Assembly: GCA_005406025.1 (NCBI GenBank)
Contig: BGZK01001011.1
Span: 1 to 64,000, forward strand
DNA from: Eumeta japonica
Lineage: Eukaryota > Arthropoda > Insecta > Lepidoptera > Psychidae
Direction: 5' to 3'
DNA length: 64,000 nucleotides
The position numbers and the translations under genes are program-made. Positions 38,401-50,400 of the stretch are shown here, in pieces; position 1 is the first letter of the stretch; every line of letters starts with the position of its first letter. Below the pieces are notes generated by a model, which worked only from the letters and a program-made list of their open reading frames with translations, did not search any database and was not told the DNA's origin.

Positions 38401-41400
38401 TAATTTAATTACACTTTGGCGACAAATCCGTATAACGTCTTGTGAAAGATACGAAGGCTGCTAATTTGTGTCCGGAATATAAAAAAACGAACATTTATCA
38501 TTTAATATGGTTTTATTGCTTTCAAAATATTGGCCATGATGATCGATACACGTTTGCATACACTGAAACCAATTTTTATAGCACTTTTTCCATTCTTATT
38601 GAGGTATCTCCAAAACTTGCATTTTGAACGCAACAACGGCCTCTTCGCGTCTCGAAAAACGTTGACCACGTAATTTATTCGTGGGTATTCGTAATTGACG
38701 CTTGGCAATAAATATAAATCGTTGGGTGCCAAATCGGGGCTGCACGGTGAATGACCCGTTTTTTCGATCTTTTAACCTTTCAAAAACCGAGTTGTTTCGG
38801 CCGCCGTGTGATAACTAGAATTGTCATGATGAAGAATGATTCTGAGTTGTCGGTTGTTCTTTCTTATTTCTTCAAAGACTTCGGGGCAAACTAATGGCTG
38901 TGTACCACTCAGAATTAACCGTTTTATGATTCTTTAGTGGCACTGTAACCACGTGTCTATTTATATCAAAAAAAAAAATAGGCCACCATTAGCTTCAAAG
39001 TACTTTTGGCACGAATCACTTTTGTTGAGTTCAGCTCATCTTGGAACACCCACACCGTTGACTGTTGTTCAGTTTCTGGGTCATACGCATAGATCCCAGA
39101 TATATCGCCTGTAGGTATTATAAAGTTTTTGACGCACCATGATTGTATTTTATTTATCATTCTTTTACACCAATCTACACGAGCCTGTGTTTGGTCAATG
39201 CTCAAGTTGTGCAAAATCTAACATGACGATCTTGCATTATTAGTTCCCGCACAACATCGATATTTTGTGGTACAACAACCGATTTTGGGCAACCTTCTTT
39301 AAATTCTTCCGTTAGCACACACCGCCCACGATTAAACTCATCAAACCAGTGACACACAATGGTTTTCGATGATGCTTCATCCCCAAAAATCGAAGTAAGT
39401 TTATCGATTCACTGTTTTGACTTAGCCACGCCGAATATCGTAATAAAACATTGCACGAAAATTTTCACGGGTTAAGTCCATGGTGATAAAGATACGCGAT
39501 TTTCAAAATGACACCACAATGGTAAAACAATTGACAGTTATATGAAACAAACTGTATTCTACAGCCAAGCAATTTCATTTTAAATGTAGTAATTACTTTT
39601 TAAATATTGTTCTGTATTTGACCAGTTCCAGATACGTAGCAACCCTCGTATATCCCTACTAGTATTATAAATGTGAATGTAAGTTTGTTTGTTACGCTCT
39701 CATGCAGAAATTACTCAATCGCTCATCATGAAATTTTGTACACATATCCTCAAGGGTATTAAAAAGAATATATAATACTATTTTTTTTTTTAAGGAGGTA
39801 AAAAATTACTTTGGCAGGTATGATTGTTTGTCAAAATTTGAAATTTAGTATCTTTAACCAAATTCGTTCGTCTATATAAAAGACGAAAGAATTTGTTCGA
39901 TGTCCACGTGGGCGGAGCCGCGGATAAAAGCTAGTATCTATATATTTATAATGAAGTCCCTTTGAGGCTCAATCTCGTAAAACCACTGATAGCATCAGTA
40001 TGGGACTGTGACTATTCGATCCGGAAAGTTTGTAGATGGTTATACGCGATATATAACGTAAAAAATAAAACTATGTTTGTATGGATGTTTGTCATACACT
40101 GATGGCTGGATGGATTTTAATTGAGATTTCGACCATTCTGCGGCGGAATCGTTTGTACATTGTTATAGGCTATTTATAATTTAAGAAATATAAAAGTATG
40201 TTTGTATGGATATTACATGCCTTAAGCGCGAGCTTAGGTATGCTTCTACTGTCGCCTGAAAATCCCGTCTGCACTGGGTGTGACCATAATAACTGAAAAA
40301 CTATTTAACTTTTAAACTTACTTTCTTTTTAATCGATTGGGAAGAACTGTATTAAAAACTATAGCTTTATATAGTACCGATTAGCTGTAATTGAATTTTT
40401 AACTGGCAGTTTATCATGTTTTGATCCGCCATTTTGCTGAAATATCTAAAATAGAGGTTAAGATGAATGTTTTATATTATTACCGCCATCTGTTGGCAAT
40501 TACAAAAATAAAATGAGTATGAAGTTGTTTATTTTTGTAATTGCCAATAGATGACGGTAGTAATATAAAACATTCTCGTTAAAAGTGTAAAAAATCATGC
40601 AATAAAATACACATGTAATTTTGCATTATGATGTCTAATAAATATGAAAAAACTATCTATCGTTTTACGATTCGAATTTACTATAAAACTATTTGAAAAT
40701 CAAAAACCAAAAAGAAGATTTTTGGTGAAAAGCTCATATGTTATCATAAACCTGTAATTTAAATAACATATGTATGGTACGAGCGCTTAAGGCATGCACA
40801 TTTGGTTTTGCCAAATTTTTAAAATTATGTACTGACGGTTGGACGGATTGTAATCAAATTTTGCATAGAGGTGTATTATGTTCTCAAATAGGATATAAAA
40901 TTAATATAATAAGATCATATTATATTATGTATACATATTAGGGTGGCCAAAAAAAATTTCATTTTTTTTTTAAGGGCCACCCTAATACATTTACTAGCCA
41001 GCCCGGCAGACGTTGTTCTGCACTTTCTTGTAGGTGACTTGCCCGTATAGTTTATGCCCGCAGCTGTGCCAGCATGGAGGTAGAATGATTTTTTTTCTTC
41101 TTTGTATGGATCGAAGTCAATTTAAATCCCGGTCCCGCTTTCAATTCTGATCGTGTTCCCGTTCTCGATTCTGCTGTCTGTTCCGCTTTCAATTCCGATT
41201 CCGCTACCAATCATAGTTCCGATATTAACTAAGCTGGAATTTAGTTTTAAAATAAAATATAGACAATTTTACTTGAGGATAGTATAGCTTCCTATGAGAA
41301 AATGAATTTTTAGAATCGGTGTAGCAGTTCGGTTCAATAATACAAATACATGGTCGAAGTCAGCGACAAACTTTAGTACGTATAATTCACGAAACATGAA

Positions 41401-44400
41401 ACATCCCGGTCACATTTTAAATTTTGATCCCATTTTTATATTCATTTTGACTCCCAGATCCGTTCTCAATTTCAGTCCCAGGCACGGTTTCTATTCTGAT
41501 TCTGGTCCTTTTCTCTATCTTGTTCACTGTCCAGCTTTCAATTTCAATTCCGCTACCACTCCCAGTTCCTATTTGGAGGAAGCCAGGGGTTGATACTAAT
41601 ATCAAAATGAAATATAAACTGTATTACTCGGGGATAGAGTAGCTTTTTATGTGTTAAAGAATTATTAAAATCTTTTGTACATGTTTTGTATTGACTGATG
41701 ACTGCTATCCATATATCCATCATAACTCCGATCCCCTTCCTCGTCCTCGATTTTCTCTCGATCTAACCCCAATTTCAGTTTTGCTTCCGATCTCAATTCC
41801 GGCTCCACTTTTGATTTAATTCCAAAAAATCATACCATTTTTAAGGATTTTTTATGTCGCAGGAACCTTAGAAAAATATAGCAATAAAAATTACCCCAAA
41901 TTTAGCCCAGTAAGCTCCTCTACTTTCACGTCCCATCGTGATCTGTTCAGCCGCTCCGGTGATACCTCGGACAAAATAGACACACTAACAGATACAAAGG
42001 GTCCTACCAGTCCAATTCCGTTTTCGGTTTTGCTTCCTATCTCGATTACGATTTCACTTTTGATTCAATTCCAAAAATTATTCCGTTTTAGGTTTTTTTC
42101 ATGCACAAACAAGTACTCTAACGGTAATCTAGCAAGCTTCTTTACCTTCCAGTGAATATCTTATCGTAATCTGTTCAGCCGTTCCGAAGATACCCCGATA
42201 AACAGACAGCTACAAAGAGTTGTTTCTTTTATACAAACTTTGTCCTGATAACGAGAAGGTTTGTCGACAACAAAATACAACAAAAAAGAATTATCCAAAT
42301 TCGTGCAGTCTTTTAGAAGTAATGCTCGTACATACATTTGGCGATACCATTTATATATATATACACATTACCTTTATTTAAAAATGTGTAAATACAAGTA
42401 ATAATGATATTTATGTTATATATAAATACACAATTACACGAACATCAAACGACAACGAAATACTATGGTATATCGTTGTCGTTTTATGTCCGTTCCAGTA
42501 TAAATCCTAATTCGTTCTTACTACCATTATTGCGCAAGGGAGGACCAAGATCGGTATCGAGACGACATAGAAATCGAGAGCAGGACGGGGATTGGTCCCG
42601 ACAATGAAACCAGAATTTACATCGAAAATATGACCGTGATCGCGATCAAAATTGACAGCAACGTCAGCCGATATAGAACATGAAGGAATTCATTCTATAA
42701 TGTTTAAATTTGCTCTCGGTTTCGCTCCCATAGACATAGAATGAACTTCATCATTTTCTGTATTGGCCGATTTTTCTGTCGATTTTGATAGCGATCATGG
42801 TCCTATTCTCGATGTTATTTCCACTACCTAGTGCGGTCTCCATCCCGCTCTTGCTTTTAATACAGGTTTCGATTTACATAAAAGGTAATCTTGTTATATA
42901 ATATAACCTTAATATATTAAATTATATCCTATTCAAAAACTTAATCTTCCTCGATGCTAATTTAGTTACAATCCGTCCAGCCATCAGCCAATGGATAAAT
43001 ATCCATTCAAATATACCTTAAAAAATTTTGTATTAAAAATAATCAGGGGCCTGCACCGAGATTTCAGACAGTTTATGCAAAGCTAAACTTGCCAGTTTCA
43101 GCATTTTTGAAGTTACACTTCTTTAGGCGCGTTATGAAAAAATAATGAGAGTGAAATTTTAAGATTGTGTGACGCAAAATTAACAGATTGAAGCTGCCCG
43201 CTTAGAATTCAATTTCGAATAATAGAGAGAATTTATGTACATTTAATATAAGAAAATAAAAAATATTTATTTAATTTTTAAAATTTAAATGAAATTATGC
43301 ATGCATGTATAAATCGCATGACAATGCAATATTATTATGACATAGAGCTGATCTGATGATGGAGCTGGAAGGTGGCCATAGGAACTCCGTAATTAAACGA
43401 CGCAACCCCATCGAGTTTGGGCTCGTTTGATTCGTCTTGACAGTACTTTGGTGGTACTATATGGTAACAGAGTCTGATAATGGAGCTGGAAGGTGGCCAT
43501 GGGAACTCCGTAATTAAACGACGCAACCCCATCGAGTTTGGGCTCGTTTGATTCGTCTTGACGAGTACTTTGTACTATATGGTAACCAGAGTCTGATGAT
43601 GGAGCTGGAAGGTGGCCATGGGAACTCGTAATTAAACGACGCAACCCCATCGAGTTTGGGCTCGTTTGATTCGTCTTGACGAGTACTGGTACTATATGGT
43701 AACCAGAGTCTGATGATGGAGCTGGAAGGTGGCCATGGAACTCCGTAATTAAACGACGCAATCCCATCGAGTTTGGGCTCGTTTGATTCGTCTTGCCGAG
43801 TACTTTGGTGCTATATGGTAACCAGAATCTGATGATGGAGCTGGAAGGTGGCCATAGGAACTCCGTAATTAAACGACGCAACCCCATCGAGTTTGGGCTC
43901 GTTTGATTCGTCTTGCCGAGTACTTTGGTGCTATATGGTAACCAGAGTCTGATGATGGAGCTGGAAGGTGGCCATAGGAACTCCCAATTAAACGACGCAA
44001 CCCCATCGAGTTTGGGCTCGTTTGATTCGTCTTGACGAGTACTTTGGTACTATATGGTAACCAGAGTCTGATAATGGAGCTGGAAGGTGGCCATGGGAAC
44101 TCCGTAATTAAACGACGCAACCCCATCGAGTTTGGGCTCGTTTGATTCGTCTTGATGAGTACTTTGGTACTATATGGTAACCAGAGTCTGATGATGGAGC
44201 TGGAAGGTGGCCATAGGAACTCCGTAATTAAACGACACAACCCATCGATTTTGGCTCGTTTGATTCGTCTTGACAGTACTTTGGTACTATATGGTAACCA
44301 GAGTCTGATGATGGAGCAGGAAGGTGGCCATAGGAACTCCGTAATTAAACGACGCAATCCCATCGAGTTTGGGCTCGTTTGATTCGTCTTGCCGAGTACT

Positions 44401-47400
44401 TTGGTGCTATATGGTAACCAGAGTCTGATGATGGAGCTGGAAGGGTGGCCATAGGAACTCCGTAATTAAACGACGCAACCCCATCGAGTTTGGGCTCGTT
44501 TGATTCGTCTTGCCAGTACTTTGGTGCTATATGGTAACCAGAGTCTGATGATGGAGCTGGAAGGTGGCCATAGGAACTCCGTAATTAAACGACGCAACCC
44601 CATCGAGTTTGGGCTCCTTTGATTCGTCTTACGAGTACTTTGGTACTATATGGTAACCAGAGTCTGATGATGGAGCTGGAAGGTGGCCATAGGAACTCCG
44701 TAATTAAACAACGCAACCCCATCGAGTTTGGGCTCATTTGTATATCTTCCCGAACAAGTATAACTTCTCACGCGCGTACATAAGTACACGCACCCAATTT
44801 TTTTCGGTTGGTGCCCCACCGACACGACAATAAGTATCTATGCCTTACATAATTTACGGCACGGCACCATTGGCTTCGCATGATGTTTGTTTGCGACCAC
44901 CACGAATATCTAAATAAGTGATTAATAATAACATATCTTAACATGATATGCAAAGTGGCCTTTGAGAAGGCCCACAGCAGAGAGCAGGCATATTAAGTTT
45001 GTTTTCTTTACAACTGACTACTTTCTATAAGTTAATGTTTATAAATCAAATCGACGCACCTATCTTTTTCAGATAATCCTGTAAAACGGCGTTGTAAAAA
45101 TTGCTAGATCGTTTCAAAATCACTAAAAGTTATTTTTCAATTGCAATCATACACAAATCTGCAAGTCTGTTTTGGCCCTGTGCGTTTTGTAAATATGTGT
45201 AATTATTTTTAGACAAGAAAATGATCGTTTGGTCGATGCGTTACTGACTGCAATCGTAACTATAATTTTTTCTAATTTGTTAACTTCAATAAATATGAAA
45301 GTCAAATAAAAGTTTTGAATGTAAATTTTGAGTGACAAGAATATTCCCAAGATTTTTGGGAATCTTAGGATTTATAAATATATCGGAGCTTATTCCTGAG
45401 GCGATGTGCATTAAAAGAATGCTCATAAGTATTGACCAGGTCAACAAGAGATAATTCTAGAAAATTTGTACAATGAGAAGAAAAATTTTAAGAAGCAAGT
45501 AGGTTACAAAATTTCAAGTCTTAAATTTTATACTGACTACGGTATTCGTTTAAAACATCGGCAATAAAATCGCAAAACACGCGCCTGTAATACTATTGAG
45601 CATTATTAGTACCGTATTTTCTTTTAATTCAGTCGCAATTGGATTCCAAAACAGAGTTATATTTGAAATTTTCAAACTCTTTAATTTTGTCGGGCACAGT
45701 AAATGTCACCAGTTTTTTTCTGTAATATTTCGTACAGAATATGTGTCAAAATGTAATTCAGAAAATATAAAATATAATAATCTCGAACTCCTTTAAACTA
45801 TTTAAAAAGGCAGAAACTGCTGTCAACGTTTATCCATCCCTGTAGCAATTACGTTAATAGTTCTAGTGATAACACCATCATGTTTGGGAAACGCGAGGTA
45901 ATTTATGCATTTGAGCGTATTCGTTATAGTGCGCGGTTCTTTTTGTACTAGTGTGGAAAAAAATTGCTAATAATTTTACTGTTCTAAAAAACGTTTGTTC
46001 TTAGAAACTCGTTCAAAAGACTGTAAGAATAAAATTGAGTACATAAGCTGAACACCAAACATACGTCGCGAGTGGGCGTTTTCGTCTTATTCTATTTTGA
46101 ACTCCGCAGAACCTCAAAGGCAAAACTGCCGACCATCATAAGTTTGAGCAACTACTTTATCTAAGCAATTGAATCCTTATAAAACATTAATAATTGCACT
46201 GACAACAATGTATTTTATAGATCGATAAACTACTTCTGTACCATAAAAATATCTCGACACAAGGACTGACTGTGAGCGAATGCTAACATCAGAAGTTTCG
46301 TCAATCGAAACAGCAACAAAAACGGTATCATTGATTTCTTTTTTATGCCACTGTACATTACAGACGCAACACTAAAAATTAGTTCATATTTGACGCTATT
46401 TAATAACCCCGTGAATGAGCTACCAGCAAATGATTGTGAATTTTCAAATTTCCATCATATGTAGCCAACAAATCTACAAGTTCCGGAAAATTGCCTTTAT
46501 TAAACAACGCGATGGATTCGTCATGATCCCAGAAAGCTGTTTGTTTACTCAAAAAACAAACTACAACAATCAATCGCTTAAAAGTGGTTCTATTTCTGTC
46601 AACTTTCACGTTATGACTTTCAATATCTAAATTGAACTGACTTCAAACTAGTGTTTATTCTACTTTTACCAAAAGTTTGGAACTTCAAGCAGAACTCCAG
46701 ATGTTTTTCTGAAGAATCGTGCTGGGCAGTTGTTTTGTGAATATTATCTGAATCTAAATATCCGTTATAGGTATAAACGTTCTTATCTCGATTTAAAAAC
46801 AAAATGCAAGGAAAGCAGTACAATTTAAGTAAGTGCACATCCTTGAGCCAGATAAAAGTATTATAGTATTTTTTTTATGAAAACAAATAGCATAACCTTT
46901 TTTTGAGTTAATTCCAATTCGGAAATACACCTTCCCTTCGAAATCAATTTAATATTATCGTCAAAATGGAATGTCGAAACAGCTGTTGATTTTAATAAAA
47001 TTAAATTAAATACACTGCCAGCGCAAATCTCACATATAACAATCCAATCAAAATGGCTAAAAAACTGCAATTATGTACTAAAGACGAAACGGATGAATAA
47101 GTTTACATTTACGAGCGGGAATCCCCGGTGACAAAAAAGATGCAGTCATATAAAAACAAATAGGTATGTCGACTATTACTATCAAACTAGTGTAAATTAA
47201 AGTGTATCAGCAAAATTGCGTACGTGTATGGTACTTACGTCCTTTTATTGAACAGCGCAGTTTTTCAGCAGTAACTCCAAAACAGTATATTCTACCATGT
47301 TTAAAATAATTTTCGTTGAAAATATTTATTAAGCGTTAACTTCGTTATTTTTTTCATATTTTTAGGATATACGGTTTAGAAAATAGACGGGGAACACAAT

Positions 47401-50400
47401 TTCTGCCACTTTCGGAGCGATTTTTTTCGAGATCATTCACGTAATCAAAAAATTGCTTAAAAACTTTAGTGTTTTAAAAGAACTGTCGAAATATGTGCTA
47501 TTCGTAGATGCTTGCTGAAATAAATTTTATTCAGCTTCCATTACATGTATGGAATACCCCGTAGAAAGATTTATTTTTCATATTTAACTATGAAATTAAA
47601 TAGCGGCTCATACAAGACACCCACATTATAATTTTCATTAATATACATCTTGTAATTTTTGAATATTTATTCTATATATATATATATATATATGCCTGCG
47701 ACGAACGGACATGACGAAGCTATTAGAGTTCCGTTTGCCATTTTGGCTCGGAATCCTAAAAAAAGAATGCACTGCTATTTTCTTTTTCATTCGTATGACT
47801 CTATCCCTCTCTGCCCGTCGGACATGCTCACCCATGCTTTTGAATCGGTGATCGTCTGACTAAAATTGTAGTTAATCATTTGATCAGTCCGGCTAAAACG
47901 AGTCCACTCACTGCACTCAACAACTAAACGAGGCTTTGACGACTTCTTAATTCGCACAGAACGGTTTATGGAAATAAAATAGAATGAGAGCTAGTGTTGC
48001 ATTTAAACGAGGCATTTAACATCGATTAAAAATCATAACAATAATAGATTTCGTCTACTACTTAAAGTTCTTGAGCTGCTCCAAATGCGGTGGAGCTAAG
48101 GTAACAACATAATGCTGATAAAAGAAATTATAGTTTGAATATATACAAACTGTACAAAAATTAATGAGATAGATTTTTGGTTATCATTTTGACCAAAAAG
48201 TAATGATTTTATGTTGAAGAGAATTATGCGTCAGTCATGTATATGAACCATATTTTTTGGTAGAGACATTTATATTTCATAAAACTTCCGCAGCAATTTT
48301 TTACTTTAAAAATAAATTAGAATGTTGTCAGTCAAGAGTGCCAATGCATCTAGAGAGTTGCATAGTTACTTTGGCTAATAAACTGATGATCTTTACTCCT
48401 ACAAACATTCAGCTGACCATGATTTTAATTTTTATTAAAAATTCACCACATTTATTTTAAAACAGTAAATATTATATTAATTTCATTTAAGCAATGCGAC
48501 TTTATGACAACAACGTTCATTTTGCTTATTATTAAACACTAATCAACTGCCTGTCGTTTTAAAAGCCGTGCTTATATAACTACTCATAAACATTTCCATG
48601 CACACAATCACACTTTAATGTGTTTACAAGCTGACTAAAGGAGACGCTCAGTATGAACTTAAAGCATCAAACAGTTGTACTTACAGCCGCAAGCGGCGTT
48701 AGTGTAGCTTGCCTACAACGTCGCCGGGTCTCGGTGCATATAGTTAATTCCCAAGATAGCGCGAATCGCGTAAAGTTATAATGGAAAACTACTTAAATTA
48801 ATTTAATTCCATGGTTTCCTTGGGCATGTATATTAGACTACTAGATAAGCAAAGCTTTATTGCTTTAATGAAATTACGCGCTTATAAATAGCCTATGACG
48901 ATCTATAAACGCTTCCGCGTCTAAGCGCGTTTCGATAGATATGAAATGGAATGTCTTCTATCGACAAATTGCGCTATTTTTTAAGTTTGCATTGGCAATA
49001 GAAAATCACACAATAAAAACGAAAAGATTGAATGGTCAAACTCAATATCAAATGTCACTTAGTATATACTTTATTTCATGTATAATCGAACCATCACCCA
49101 GTTAATCACCAGTTTCCCTATATTACAATGCCTAAAATTGCATGAAAATCCATTGATTCTCGAATCTTAGAGCAACAGACTGACAGACACTTCTCAGCGA
49201 CTTCCGTTTATAATCATAGTCAAACTATTTAAAACATCTCTTCGTGTATACAATTAATAAACGGAGTAAATGACTCATTCCCGACCCATTTCACATTGTA
49301 TACATCTAGTATTTTCAGAGACAATAGAGAACCCGAAGAAACATGACGGTATAATAAATAAAATATTGGCAACAAGCATTTGGTCGGAAAGAACCTTTCT
49401 TTTATTGCTTGTTTGGCAAATATATTCGGCAAAATCTACACCACCTGATAATTGGATATTTAAACAATTATTTGATTTATTTAAAACAACACAACAAACT
49501 CAAATTGAAACGAGCCATTTACTTTATAAATTTACGTTATGACGAAGTATCACGTAGTTCAGAAGTATAGATTTAAAAGTAAAAAAGAGATCGGACACCT
49601 GAAGAGCTTTTCTTTCTGATTTTTTGTGGTTTAATTAAAAATATACGACTTTCAAATATTTTCTTCTATACAAATTAGTATAATTTTAAAAATTGTACAA
49701 CTGGATTTAATTACCCACTTTATTATGACCGCGCATACCGTTGTTTAAGCTCGATGATTGATTACGTACTTTTAAAAATAGACTATGTTTTTTATGATTT
49801 TATGACAAATGTATGATTTTCAGATTTTTTTCTATACTTGTAGTGTATGAAGGTATTACTTGACAAACTTCATAGTTCTAAGTCAATGGAAAATACCCTA
49901 TAAATTTTGATTCCCTTGAGAGTGTCAAAATATATGTTTTTTGCGGCATAAACTGCCTTATCTTTTTTTCACTTTAACTTAGATGTTTGATATTTTCACA
50001 ACTGTAGACTTGAGTATATATGGTTTTAATTTCAACCGCATAGGTGCACGCGTTCCCGAGAGAGAGGGTCTTGACAGACAAACAGTCAGACGGCCGGACG
50101 GATGGATAGACGTACAACAAAGTGATCCTACAAAGGTTCCGTTTTTCCTTTTGAGGTACGGAACCCAAAAAAACAGTGGCACTTCTGTAGTGCTGACACA
50201 AGTGAAAACTTGAACAATAACGTGTACATTTTTTAAATCGTTAGGTAATATCTTATTGTGCTAGAAATACTTTTAAATTAAGTGTTTTTATTCATTATTT
50301 TAGACTACTACTACAAACAAACAATATTACAATTTTCATTTAATGCTCTATTGTAAATGAAAAATAGTGCATAGTATTTTACATACAAAAATTGCAATGT

